A DNA stretch of 64,000 nucleotides from positions 992,001 through 1,056,000 of the forward strand of contig JAJTTP010000005.1 in the NCBI GenBank assembly GCA_023313575.1. Reading direction: 5' to 3'. The notes under the pieces were generated by a model that saw only the letters and a list, made by a program, of their open reading frames with translations, made no database searches and was not told the DNA's origin. Of this stretch, positions 45,410 to 58,900 are shown piece after piece. The DNA is from Eutypella sp. D-1 (lineage: Eukaryota > Ascomycota > Sordariomycetes > Xylariales > Diatrypaceae). Numbering within the stretch: the first letter of the stretch is position 1; each line of letters starts with the position of its first letter. The position numbers were made by a program, and so were the translations under genes.

Positions 45410-47546
45410 GAGAGAGGAGGGGCCTGCTGAATTCCCCGCCTTACCTTCACATGCGAGCAGGCAGCGCTTTACGCAATTATGTTCGCACAGATGAGAGCGG
45501 GTTCTATCGTAACACACCTTCTTACATAACTCTGCTACTTTACTATAGATCTGAGTCCGTCATTGGTAGCATAGGTGTCATGCGCTGTGTTCCTTAGATA
45601 TCCCCGCGTGCCACGAGGTAGCAACATCGATGTTGGGAAGTTCGTCATCCAGGGCGGCGGCATCATCCGGAACCACCCCCTCCCCTTCCTTCCCCGATGA
45701 ACCGCTTCGCTTTAACTCATAAAACGCAACTGTATGCTCCTCCTAGCATTCGGAGCCTCCATCTTTCCCTCGAAAGACATTGCGGCGATGACGTGCCCCT
45801 TTCCGCCGTATTAAAGCTACCAGGGGACAAGCAGGCCATAGCGAAGAGCATCTATCTACCCGCCTATCTGCCTGTCCGCCTGCCTCCTTAGGCCAAGGGG
45901 GAATAATTGTGGGAAGGATCCATCTACCCAAGCTACTTAGTAAGCGGAGCACATGGATATTTATATGGAACCGAGAGGAAGGATTTGCTTTGCATACGTA
46001 CGATACGCCTGGCATGTCCCACGGACCCGGTTGCCGGGTGGGTGTGTGGATATTTGCTTGAGTCCCCCTCGCCCCAGCCCGGCGCCGATCTTTCCAGCGG
46101 AGAACACCTGAAAAGAGGACGAAAGGAGAGAAAGCACTAGGAGATCGGAACAAAAGCGAACGACCTCGGCGCCGCGGGGATTTCGGCGTCGGAGTTATTG
46201 AGGAGGAGCTACTCTAGAGGTTCAACTATAAAAAGCAAGAGGGATGAGCAAGTGAGGACGGTAAGTCCCGGACGCTTCTGGCAAGGTCAGAGGACGGAGG
46301 GAGGGGGCCAGAGGCGTGAGCTGTTATATGAGTTGGCTTGTACATTACACCACTACATTGGGCTACTCGCCCAAACAATGTCTTAAAAAGCAAGCGGCGT
46401 TTCGATTCGTGGGGACTTGGGTGCTGTTGTTGGTAGGTCGATTTGAATTTCACATGCCGCCGGCGTCTCCGGCCTGGCCTAGCGCGAGCAGGCAGCGGAT
46501 TGGGTTGTAATACAGTCTGGTCGAAATATACGGAAAAGTTGTTGTTTTTCATCGCGCCCCGTCCCCGTATTCAAGGTCGTGTGCGTATGCAACTTCGTGT
46601 TATGGGTCGCAGAACCGTCCGGGTTGGGGTATAATGGGTTGCCATGTCGATCTCGATGCTCGAACCGAAACGGCCTGTAACGTACAAAGACTCAAATTCT
46701 CATATCATCTTTTTTTCCCTTCTCGGATACAGTTGAACTTCATATAAATATATATATACCCAGTAGTCTAACCACACACCTATACGTACAAATACACATA
46801 CATACATACATCCCAACCTTTTGTTCTTAAGAACAAGACATATATATATATAAATATCCCATCACCACCCGCCCAACCTATTTATGTACGACCCATGTGA
46901 AGCCGATACACGTTGTGATATAAGTAGCCACGTCCTTACACGTGACCCCACACATGTACATATTTATGTACACAATGCAATCTGACAGAGCCCGCGGCCT
47001 TTTTCCGTGGGTTGGCATATACTGCCTATTACAGGCCGGGATATATCGGCCCCAAAACCTGCGGCGCTGGTGTATTGAGGTTTTTCTGTAAGGCGCGAGT
47101 GAAAATAACAAATTCAGGGTATCACGCGCCATCTATCAAAACAATAGAATGCCACTTTTGACCGAGTTATCTGGCTTGCTGGCAGTTTGAGATATTGGAC
47201 GAGCGCTTCCAAGGCTCATAAGAGAGTGGAAAGAGAGCTGTCCTATTCCTGTTCCCAACTGGGAATATTCATCCTTTGAATCTCGTGTAGTCCGGTCGGT
47301 AAATCCGATGTACACAGGCTTATATGCGTCTCCCGGTACCGATGAAGACTTGAGGTCGTCGTGAAAGGTTACTCGACGGCAATTAGATTAACGTCACGCC
47401 CTAACGGGTAGGACGGCCGAAGCAGGACTTTTGACGCATTTGGGCGGTGACTGTGAGGAACGGGAGGCCTCATCCCAGAGAGCATCGCCCAGGTGTTGGA
47501 TTAAATTTAAACAAAAATATCAATCGCGATTTTGTTTTCATTGTCG
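45410..47546. other. Convergent intergenic region
   Basis: About 2.1 kb between the tail-to-tail stops of the Zn2Cys6 gene (+) and the SPX gene (-). AT-rich TATATA stretches occur at about 46745-46760 and 46840-46855. No credible gene. Confidence 0.5.
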
Positions 47547-49416
47547 TCATATCCCAGAGCTCGTGACAACGATAACGAGTAGCATACCATTTAGAAGGCA
47601 GGCGGCAGCGAAGGCGGCCCACACGGCGAAAGTGTACAGCCATCCGGGCGTGTACCGGCGCGCAAAGAGCGCACCGAGGCCCATGCAGGCACAGAAGAGG
47701 CTTGCCACGGAACCAATGGTAGCGCCGGCGTCGACCTCAAGGCGCAACTTGTGCCGTCCCGTGAGTATCAATAAGCCGGATACCGATAGTAGCGCAAAGG
47801 ATACTGAGAATAATAGCACTACGCTACGGCTCAGCACGCGGTCGCGGTACCGTGCTAGATGGAGTTCCACTTCATCGGCGGCCTCCAGGTTCGTGGGTTG
47901 CACATCCTCATTAGGCCGAGAGCGCCGGCTGTCACGGTAACGCCGTAGGTTAGGAGATATGGCTGCCCCCTCGGACGACGACGCGTATCCATCCTCCGTC
48001 ATAGCCTCGTTTTCCGTCGACGAAGCCGTGCCGGGCTTCCGGATGCTGAAGTAGTCGTGTGGGGAACCAGTGTTTTCGTGGTTCATGAGCGACTGTGTTT
48101 CCGAGTCGTGTGTATCCGATTTCGGGCTGGCGCCTAGCCACTGCCGTATCCGGACGCTTGGGGCGGCCATGATAGACTTGAGGTAGCGGAGGCCTGGGAC
48201 CTCGGTAGTATGGTTGGGGTCGATATAGATGGCGTAAGTGTCATCCCCGTAATCACCTGCCTCGCTGCCGTGATCGTACTCGTTCCAGTAAGTTACGGGC
48301 GCGGGTACGGGCGCAGGTACGGACTTGGGTGCGGAGTTTGGACTAGGGGTTGTGGTGGCGGGAGTAGTGGAGGTTCGTGATTCGGTTCGACCTCTACCAC
48401 GACGAGGTTGACCGTCGACTGGGAATGTTGAGCGTAGGTGGTGTTGAGTGGACGGAGATCCGGGAGCGGTAGCATCGAGGGTAGTTAGGACGGTTCGGAA
48501 TTGGGTACGCAAGGCGGACAAGTCACGATTGGTGAAACTCTTGGGAGAGCTGAGGATGTTGTCTTTGAAGCGACTGCCCAGAGTGGTAGAGCGAGTCCAT
48601 TTCTATGTAGATAAAAGACACACACACACACGAGGTGAGGCGAGGCTTGTGTTAGTTAAGGTGTAATACTTCATTTAGTTGTTGTATGTGAGACAGACCG
48701 GGAGGCAGCGGGAAGATAATATGACAAGACAATGGCAAGACAAGCTCATGCATCCTAACCTACCTTGTACTTCTTCAGTATCTTGGCGAAAGCAATACGC
48801 TGAGCACCGACGAAGCGGCTCAAGGCATTGATGTCATCACCGCATTCGTTGATTTGCTGTCGATACTTGGCAAAGCGCCTTTGCCTCTTGGCCGTGACGC
48901 CACGGTTGTCGGTGCATTGCAGAATAAGTCGGTTTACTTGATCTGAGATGTGGCCTGGAAGGAAGAAGAAGAAAAAAAAAGAAATGTTAGTTAATATAAA
49001 TTCCAATTCCAATTTCAATTACGATTATAATTGTGATCGCAATCCCAAAACCTAACAGCAACCCCAACCCAATTTCAATTCGAATCTCTGGTTGTTGTCT
49101 ATTTTCGGATCTCTGATTCGAAACTCATTCAGGACACATTCGGGACACACTCGGGATACATACGTAGACGCCAATGTATCTCATCACATTTGCTGGATAC
49201 GAATAGACAGACACGGTCATGCTGTCTGCAGAGCTCGAGATAGAAAGATTCCTCGAACTTCCGGAGGGAAGGGTCCTGGTGACCGGGGATGGCGATGGCG
49301 GTGGCTTGGTCCTTTGTGGTGTGCGTCTTGATCTGATACTTCAAGGAGTTATAATCGACATTATGAATGCTCCATTGCGGTACGGATTGCTCCTCGAGGC
49401 GCTGGCCGAATTTCAT
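47547..49416 (-). CDS. SPX-domain membrane protein (phosphate/polyphosphate homeostasis, VTC-related)
   Basis: Exons (minus) 49416-49164, 48954-48764 and 48602-47547 give 499 aa. The N-terminus MKFGQRLEEQSVPQW...DYNSLKYQIK is a classic SPX domain (residues about 1-165), the inositol-pyrophosphate sensor of cellular phosphate status; the third SPX helix bundle (QRRFAKYRQQINECGDDINALSRFVGAQ region) is in exon 2. A Ser/Thr/Pro-rich linker follows. Three hydrophobic helices lie at about 408-429, 441-462 and 468-494, like the small DUF202-type membrane domain of VTC proteins. No polyphosphate-polymerase (CYTH/TTM) domain is visible between them, so this is a short SPX-TM protein, not Vtc2-4. Vacuolar or ER membrane location is inferred. 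Intron 2 contains a (CA)n run near 48617-48630. Confidence 0.87.
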
Positions 49417-49673
49417 CTCGACAATAGCGGCGGCAACAGCATATCAGGTTGGGCGTGACAAGCCTTGTTCTTGTTCTTGTTCTGCCTTGACCTTTCTTTT
49501 CTATTCCTTTATTCTTCTTCCTCCTCTTCTTCTCTTCTCTTCTCCTTCTCGTCTTTTTGGCCTGATCAATCAATCAATTGCTGTGGCAAGGGTCCACAGA
49601 TGTGGTGGTGGGAGGGGGAAAAAAGGAAAGAGACGAATAGGTAAAAAGAGAAGCACCAAGAACAAAACACGAC

Positions 49674-49697
49674 AGCAAGCAAGCAAGCAAGCAAGCA
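49674..49697. repeat. (GCAA)n microsatellite
   Basis: Six GCAA units about 260 bases upstream of the SPX start codon. Confidence 0.85.
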
Positions 49698-51390
49698 GCC
49701 CGAGTATACTTTATTCACACCTCTCTAGCCAGACCTCTAGACAGACCTCTAGATTACTAGCGTCCACTAACGCAACTTGCTTAGATGCCCAGATACCAGG
49801 ATGTCAGGATGCCAGGATGCCCGGAACCTGAGGAGATTCAAAACAGGCCCCAGACGATATCCCGAGTGTAACCAGTTAAGTTAGTTACTTAAGTTAGTCT
49901 TAGCCAGTTAAGACAGTAAGACAGTGAGCCAGTTAGCGGGGAATTCAGAGAATGTGGGAATGTCCCCGAGCCAGAAGGGCCCAGAATGTCGGGTTTAGTC
50001 CAGATGTTAATGAGTGAGTGAGTCTATGTCAATCCAGTCGTGGTAGCGGTAGGAAGAGGCCCGGGAGATGGAGATAGGCTTCGGCGAAGTTTGGTTGGTT
50101 GTAGAGGGATCAGGGGATTTCTGTTTCTCGGCACTAACTATTATGTTAGTAGCACGAAAATGGTGTGCAGAGAGGTAGCGTTGGCAGGTAGCGTTATAGT
50201 GAGTCGTTACTACCTACCCATGTAGTAGTAGTAGGCCCATGTACATTAGGTTAGGTAGGTAAGTAGCGTTGCAGAAGGTAGTTGCGACCGCGGCGGGATG
50301 TTGCAAGTATGAATGCTACCTACTTTAGGTCTGTATTGCAGATATTGCAGATACTGCAGGTAACTAAAGAATAAATTGATTATGGCAGGTATGGCAGGTA
50401 TGGCTGCATGGCGGCTTGCATGGGATAGAAGAGGAGGGGGGGCACGTGCTCACTTGTATGGTTCTGAAAGTTCCTTCCGAATTTAATGTCCTTTGTCCGG
50501 TCAACACCTATTGACGCCCTTGGGATTATGACGTCGAACTAAGGAGAGAAAGTGTGCCAAGAAGGTGCAGGTGGCTGAGTGATGGTGGGTACAGATAACG
50601 TCTTAACAACATACCGGTAAGTATGCCAAGTACTGTACTTACGAATAGTGATCCTTATCTATACATACCACAGCTAAGAAGTATTTAACTATACTCGTAC
50701 CTAGTAACTAAATCAGCCTAACTAACCCAACTAACCCCAGCCATCGCGGCTACTCTAGGTGCTCACTGGGTGCTAAAATCTCTTAGGCTAGGAACGGCCT
50801 ACTCGCCTATGCATCCTGCAAGTATACTATAATACGCCGGCATCCCATCTATAACAACCTTCAGGGACGGTAAAGAGGTTAGTCATATGTAGTCATATGA
50901 GCGAGCAAATATCTAGGCCGGAAAGCTCACTCTCCGGATTGGAATGACACATGTTTACCAGCAGTTATTATGTAACGACCTAACGTTTTTTTCTAAAGCT
51001 TCTCATCCATGGATATCTTTCTTTTAAGGGTCCTGTCAGTAGTCACTAAAAGCAGAACATCCAGGCCCCCCTTGCCCCCCTTTCTCCCCCAGAACTTTTG
51101 AATCAAAACCGTTTCAATCAGGTCCATACTAGCCTCCACTCACCCACTATTTAGTGCTGGCTAGACCCTGGGAGACATCTATCAACCCTGCAAGTGGATC
51201 TCTTATAACGCCGGGATATCACCAAACAACTTCCGTATCTATCTGTGTACGGAGGAGTACAGAGTAGCAAGCACTCATCTAGAAGAAGCGGCAGAGAAAG
51301 CACTTGCTCACGTGAACCACAATACGTATGATGAGATCAAACTTCAGGACGCTTAGCTCGCCAATGATAGGCCTGAATGCTGAAAGATAA

Positions 51391-51422
51391 CGGCGGCGGC
51401 GGTGGCGGCGGCGACGACGGCG
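51391..51422. repeat. (CGG)n/(CGA)n trinucleotide tract
   Basis: Ten imperfect CGG/CGA/TGG units in intergenic sequence, standing out from the AT-normal surroundings. Confidence 0.85.
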
Positions 51423-54287
51423 TAGTATCGTACACACATACGTATGTACAGTAGGTAATGCCCAATTTCTATTACACACGAGATGAAACCCAGCAGCGAA
51501 ACGGATCTTCACATGTATGATATTTTTATCTTGCATACGACTCGTACTCAACCCACCGCTCTTCCAAAACAATAATTACTATCATATGAAGCCTCTTGGC
51601 TTTTATTGGCAGGAGTATGTAGGCACTTGGCAGAGAAGAGGTTCAAGCTTTGTTGCTTAGGTCGAAGCACCCTCCCTATGCCCATATTATTGTGTTGCAG
51701 GGCATCGTCACACTTGCAACGGGAGAGAAGGGAAGGGAAAGAAGGGAAAAAAAAGGAAGAAAAAAAGCCTTTTGTCTCCAGCCCTTGTAACCCCAAAACC
51801 ACCATGCTTTCCTTGTCGAGACTAGGTGCCGTTCGGAGATAGATAGACAACGGACAGACGGACGGTCCCGCGGGAGGTAAGCCGGGCCAGCCAACCCATG
51901 TAAGCAGCAGCGCCTCTCATGAACCTAGTCTCGGCTTTCCTCGAGAAGAAGATGTAAGAAAAAAAAGTGTCGCGTGACCGTTAACCGTATTCGATCGGGC
52001 CAATCACCAAGAAAAATCCACACCATGAAATAAGCGTGTGTGAACTGCAGGCTTGGGAGGGGCGCCGGGGCGGTCGGTTGCATGTCGGGGTTTGTGCACC
52101 CCGGGAGAGGGAGCCCTCCTGCGCACACGCGGCTGTCGCTAAACTCCACAACTTACCTATGTAGATACATACAAACCTAAACACGTACATATTCCATATA
52201 CGTAGTAAGGCGCCCATGGCTCCTTTATTCGTGTACCGGTCAGCTTGCCAGCCCGCCTATCATGGGGTTCGGCCGGGGCTCGGTAGACACGATAAGGCGT
52301 CGAATGGGATAGTCCCGCCGAGACCATGGCGCCGATCGGCGGATATACTATTGGGGAGATATATGCTAAGTATACGTAATGGGGCGGGTATGGAGACCAG
52401 GTAATAATAAACACCACCTTCGCTCGTTTCGTATGAACGGTGAGAGGTCTTGGTGAGGACGACCCATCGTTTCAGGCCCCACCCGAAAGGGCCCTGCGCG
52501 CGCAGTGCCGGCGTCATCAGTCTCTATTTGCTCATCGGACGTCTGCAGTTAGGCAGTTATTCACTTGGCGCAAGAAGTATGGTATGGGGGTAGTTATGTC
52601 TTTCCTCAGCGAAACGAGTATCCATTTCTGTGTTCTAGAATTACATAGCCAATATCGTACCTAGATGTCGGTAGCTATGCCATGAGATATCTCGTGACAT
52701 CGGCGATGGAGTCAATACGAACGTAATGGAGATTGCAAGAAGAAGGCGGGAAACAACATCTTCGAGATCGAAACAATACCTTTTATGATTGGCTAATCGC
52801 CACAAGAAAAGCTTATCCTCTCAATGAGGCATAACTCGGGACTATCCCGCATATCTATCCACCCCTTGTATACACTTATGTTAGCAAAACAACCAGCCCC
52901 TCCCTCATGCTGCCATGATGCATGCGTCCGAATTCCCGTCGAGGCCGGAAGGTCTATTTTTCGATCACCTTCCCGTTAATCAACTAAATAACCCTGTTAC
53001 TCGCGCCATCCGTGTATGTACAAATCCGCATGGGATACATATTACATCGCCCCTCCCCCATCTTCTCCCCGGTCATTGATCTTTTCCCTTTTCTACTCCG
53101 CCCCACGATTGAGCGAGTTTCCCGAATCGAACGCCGAACATAGGAGGGGGGATAGAAGAGAGATAGACACGGAGAGGGGTAGGGAGGAGAGTGTGGGATG
53201 GGATATCTATTCCCACCCGCTTCCGCTTCTGCTTCCACTTCCGCGACCCAGAATTTGACCTGACCCGGTTACTGAGTAGCAACCCCTCATATATCAATCC
53301 CGTCTCACCTGAAGAACAATGCCCCTAAGGAGAAGGTCCAGGAGAGATAATAAATATGACAAGGACCCCAGATCGCCTGCTTCGGCTGCTGTTATCCCAC
53401 AATACCACCCTGCCTCACGCTCTTTTCGCACACTTGCTTCCCCCCCCTACTCATGCAGATACATCATACAATGTCATCAATATGCGACAAGCCACCAGGT
53501 GCGCGGCTGATTCGCCTCCGGCATGTATATGATCGTCTATTCAATTTTTCGTTGGTCCGTCGGTTAATAAGCTGAATGCCCCCCACACTCCCGCGTATAC
53601 TGTAGCTGCACAGTAGGTAAGCAATGTCTATCTTAGTTACCTGGGTCGCCTCCGTTCGATCGGAGCGGAGTTGGGGGAAGAATTCTACATCATCTATATC
53701 AACTTATCGTACGAGTATACTCGAGGTCTAGAATCTATGTAAGCTAAGAATTGCGGATGGCCAGTTATACCTAGATATGGTCCACAACAGGCTTGTATGC
53801 GAGGATACAGGTTCTGATATATGATGAGAGAGTAATAATACAGCACGATGGCCACACTAGATAGATATCTAGTCTGACAAGCTGACTAGCTGTCCACAAC
53901 CATCCGCCCTCGAAACGAGAGGCGCTGGCTACCTACCTAGCTTACATGCCTATGCGGCTACAGGTGATGACTCGGTCGTGTGTATGCGCCGCAACACTAC
54001 GGGTATTTATTAGACTAGACGTCTAGCCAGGAACCCTACCTACACAGATAGATAGGAGCGGGTGCTTCCTCACTCGCTCGCTTGGCTGTTGGTTTGCAAA
54101 GCACCAAGCTAGGCAGGCTAGGGCTACCGAACATCTTCCCTGCATCAAAGCAGAGAAGAAGAGAAAAAGAAGAAGAAAAGAAGGCGGGGGTGTAGAGGAG
54201 ACCGATCCGGTCCGGCTCGGCTTAGCTCCGCCTCAAGCCTGAACGGTCCGGCCGTCCGCTCGATAACTACGGTGGCCGGCGTTCCTG

Positions 54288-54313
54288 AGACACACACACA
54301 CATATATATATAT
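54288..54313. repeat. (CA)n(TA)n microsatellite
   Basis: Composite CACACA followed by TATATA, intergenic. Confidence 0.85.
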
Positions 54314-55906
54314 GATACATACCAACTTACTCTTTCGAAGCCTGCTGGATAGCACGTCGAAGGACAACGCTACTTGTGTATGGGGTCCGCTACGCAACAC
54401 ACGCTACAATCCATCCACGTGGAAAGCGTGCCTGACTAGCAAGAGACCAAACAAGCCGCCAGACAGGCGCCAGAGGGGAGAAGGTCTCGAACAATCCAGC
54501 CGGAACCCCATCATCGCCACCCCATACACACCACCACCCCCTTTAGCCCCAACCCCAAAGTCCCAGAGCGAGCTGGCGCTTGACTCGCTCACATGCCTAA
54601 ACCTTAGGTACGGCAAGTAGGGGTATCTATCTGTCTAATAACCCGCCCATTGATAACTATTGCCCAGTGGTTCGCCAACTAAGCTTTTACGGGCGTTTGA
54701 CGGCGGCGCAGGCGGACCTAGAACTAAACGTATAGATGCATGTATATAGTAGCTAGTCACTTAGAGTAGGAGGTGGTGTAGTCGATATCTCCGCCTGATA
54801 ACTAGATAGATAGATAGACAGATACCGTAAGAACTCAACCAGCGTATCTCGGGACAGACCGGGCGGCAGTGGTGTTCACCCGAAGCCACTCGCGTGCTCA
54901 GTTTCGCCAAAATTTGGCCGTAACATAGCCATGTGGACGGACAGCTGAGGGAGGGGAACAGGTATTTTGTAGAACACAAGTTCGTACCCACAGTCCACTT
55001 CATCAGTCGCACCCGGTTTTGAGAGAAAGAGAGGATAAAAGCAAGGTTTTAGCAAAAAAAAGATCATCCGATCTCAGATCGGCTATAATTCATCGCGTTG
55101 TATCATCATATCCTAGACAGACATGTATCATGCCTCGTGCGTAGTTACACATACACACACATATACATACGTACATACAGCTGTCTCATTATACACAGCC
55201 AATCAAAAACAAGACCGTTTCGTGATGGGGTGCCTATAAAGGACCTATGTATGTGCTTCATCGCGCCGAACAGCAGAGCAATGCCAACACCGGATTTCAC
55301 ATGTACGGGCGGGTAGTGCGGAGATTCAGAAAAAGAGGTAAACAATTCAAGGGGTGATTGCCTTGAATAATGCATTGGAGGAGGCAAGGCGACAAAGAAT
55401 CAATCGATGAATCAAGAAAACCAGCAGCTAAACTCCGGTTGTTGCCATTAAAAACCAATATGCATATGGCGCGTACGTGCTGTGCGTTCATGCGTAGAGC
55501 CATCCGTCGCACATTCCTAGAAAGCAGTCCCGGCCAAGACCCCCCTTTCTGGCCCCCTGCTCTGCCCTGACCGTCCGCTCGAAAGCAAGTAAAAATTACA
55601 AATGCATCGCAATGCAAAGCCAAATACACAAAAACAAAATCCCTCCCTTTCATATTCTCGCCCCAAGCAGGGCACGCATGAACGACACGAAACAAACTGC
55701 TCGCCATTTTCTGTGACCAGACAAACTCCATACGCGTGGGGGATGAAAAAAACGAAGACTATCTAGTATATGCTGTTCCTGCCGTGATACCCAAACACCG
55801 ATTTTTGTGTTGATATGCATTCGCTGCTTCGATAGGGCCTTGCCTCGGGACTCCTTACCAGGAGTATGATGAAAAGGTGCAGTGAGGCACCTAAACCAAA
55901 CACAAA

Positions 55907-58900
55907 CTACTTCTTGTTTGCGGTCTTCTTTTCCTCCAAAACCGAGGCAAGTTCCTTCGCAAACTCGGGTTTCTTAACCTGGAGTACCCAGGTCTCAAGA
56001 CCACTGCCACTGTCCGCAGCGGCGGCAAAACTGATCGTCTTCTCTTTAGCCGTATACGCGATGTCGGGGAGCAGGGCCTTGTTCATAGCAATGTGCCCTC
56101 TGGGTTCGGCGCGTAACAGCATGCGAACCGAGCCGGTGGATTTGTTCTTAAGAATGCGCAGAGGGCCAACGCCCTGTGTGCGCCATGGCGACTCCGACTT
56201 TGCTTCCTCGTCCCCGTCCTTTGTAACTGGAACATATTTGATAGCCTTGGCCCGTACTTCGTGTAAAACCTCTTCATCCTCTTCACCAGGACCACCCTCA
56301 GTGAGGGAAATTTGCTCCTGGGGCGCCTCTTCACCCTCATTCTGTGGTTGCGGTTCGGGTGTGCCATTCGCAGGCGTTGTGCCCATACTCGAGGGCACGG
56401 GCATTGGCGAGTCTTGCCAATCGTTAGTGAATTGCTAATAATGCCGTTTTGTCGTCTATCTACTCACTAGCTCCCATAGGGCTGTCGCCGTTCGGTTGTA
56501 AGTTGTTGTTATTACCAAAAAAGCCAGTGGGTTTCGGGGCAAAGATACTCGGCGTGTTCTGCTGAGGAGTTGCCGATTGGAAGTTGAACGATGGGGCGGC
56601 ACCCGTTCCGTTCGAGAACCCGGAAAATACACCTGTGTTTTGGCCAGTCGGCGTTGATGGTTTTGGCTGGTCAAAGCTGGTGCCAAAAGATGACGGTGCA
56701 GTAATCTGGCTATTTGACGGGGCAAAAGGGTTGGAAGCCGACTGTCCGTTCCCACCAAACTGGAAGTTGAACCCCGAACTCGAGTTGGCGCCTCCGAAGC
56801 TGGACACAGCTGACTCTGTGCCAGATGCATTGGTGTTGCTTCCAAAGCTAAATCCTGTACCTTGCTGGGGTTGCGAGGCTGTAGGGGCATTGAACGAGGT
56901 GTTCGGGGTTGCGCCGGGAGTGCCGAGTCTCCGCCTAGGCGTAGCTATCCGCCTGCCTGTGGTAGGCGTTGAAGCAGGTGCCGTCGAGGGACCAGGTGAA
57001 GACGCCTTGAACTCGAAGCTAGGGGCGCCTGTGCCTGCATTATTCCCGAAGGACGGGGTTGGAGCTGGCGAAGGGGCGGGCGATGATGCCTTAAACTCAA
57101 AGCTGGGACCGCCTGCACCGGTATTACTTCCGAAGGAGGGGGCTGGCGACGACGCTTTGAATTCAAAGCTGGGACCGCTCGTACTTTGGTTGTTTCCAAA
57201 TGTTGGAGCCGGAGAAGCGGCCGGCGAAGACGCCCTGAAGTCGAAGCTGGGGCCGCTAGTAGCCACGGTGTTTCCAAAAATGGAACCCGAGTTACCCGAG
57301 CCAGTTTGCGTCTGCTCCGCTGGCGCCGGCTGACTGGCGCCAAATGAAAACGAGGGCGTCTTGTTCTCAGTCGCGCTATTTCCGAAAAAAGAGGCCGACG
57401 CCGCCGGCTGAGGTTTAAAAATATCCGGGGTGGAACTAGGAGCAGGCGCGGAGAAAATACCGTTTGCTCCTGATGTGGCACCGTTCGTGCCATTAGTGGC
57501 ATTGGAAGTGTCAGTCTTGAAGTTATTGAAGATGGAGCTTGCAGGGGCCTGCGCATTCGTTGCACCAAACTTGAACCCAGTAGAAGTAGCAGGACTGTTC
57601 GTAGCAGAATTTGCGCCGAAAAGGTTCATTGGCTTCTTTGCTCCCGGCTCATTAAGCTTTTGGGAGTCATCAAGGCCTCTCTTGTTCTTCTGTACGGGAG
57701 TGTCGCCAGGAGTAGTGGCACCAAAAAGGCCCTTCGGAGGGTCTTGAGTGCCGGCCGGCTTGGAGTCTGATTGCTGACCAAAGAGAGAAGGGGCTGCATT
57801 CGTAGATGGCGTGCTAAACAAGGGCTTCGGCTCATCCTTGGAGTCAGTGTTTGTTGGCTCTAGGGCCTTGCCGAAAGGTGCAGGTGTACTGGTCGTGGAA
57901 GCACCGAACAAGCTCTTCGGCTGCTCTGGAACAGAGGCGGGCTTGGTCTCCGGCTTGCTTCCGAATAAGCTGGCAGCAGGAGATTCGGTGGAGGGCACAC
58001 TAGGCTGACTGGGTGCATCGGCTGATTTCTGCGCTCCGAATAGAGAGCTTGCGGCGGCAGGCTTCGGCTGGAATATGCTAGAGGCGTTGTTACTCTGGCC
58101 AAACAATGGCTTGCTAGGTGGCGGTGCTGCAGGAGTCGTGGTCGCTTGGTTGCTAATTCCAAAAATCGACGACACCTTAGGTGCCGGAGTTTCCTCTACC
58201 TTTGGAGTTGCCTTAGGTGTTTCGGGTACTGTAGAAGCAGAGGGCAAGGCGGGTTTCGCGCTCGTCGCAGCAACTGATGGACTAAACTGAATAGGATTGG
58301 TCGCAGGATCAAATCGGAAATCGCCCGGAGTCTTCGGCGTGGCCTTGCTCACTTCTGCGGCCGGGGTAGCCACTTCGGGTAGAGAAGAAGTCTCTTTCTC
58401 ATCCTCACTTGGATTGGCTCGCAACGGCTGTCCGTCGACGCCCAGCTTCACCCGACCAAATAACCCTCCTTTAGTAGACGCGCTGGCGGATGAGTTGGAA
58501 AGGTCACCAAACGAAGCGCTCGCGCCACCGAATTTGCTAGAGAACGAGCCGTTCTGAACTGGGGGTGTGCTAACTTCAGAAGTAACTGCCGCACTCGGTT
58601 CGATGCTCGGCACAACATCCTGGCTTTCACTACCTTCTTCCGACCCGGATTCGGTCGAGGCATCCTCCTCATCCTCATCTTCAGCATCATCTTTCTCATT
58701 CCCACTTGTATTCGCAGAGCTGCCAGACAGGTACCCAAACATTCCAGTCGTCGTCGGCAACGCACTTCCGGGCTTGTGGGCCGCTAGAACCGACTCCTTC
58801 GTGTCAGTTCCGTTGGTTTGCTTGGAGAATAACGATGTGCTAGCGGGCTTATCGCTCGAAGAAGTCGTAGCAAATGGGTTGGCTTTGGATGCTGAATCTG

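Larger units (their letters stand above)
49417..55906. other. Long gene-poor intergenic region (6.5 kb)
   Basis: Upstream of the SPX gene and downstream of the nucleoporin gene, both on the minus strand. Only short frames, none recognisable. Contains (GCAA)n at 49674-49697, CGG/CGA trinucleotides at 51391-51422, a CA/TA tract at 54288-54313 and GATA repeats near 54805-54820, with scattered TACCTA/TAGGTA runs (50225-50262, 53928-53942). Composition is not RIP-like. It is larger than needed for a promoter and may hold unrecognised transcripts. Confidence 0.5.

Noticed and set aside
56584..57333. Long plus-strand frames opposite the nucleoporin (also 58567-59568)
   Set aside because: They mirror the FG/Ser-rich coding repeats of the true minus-strand gene and have no features of their own.
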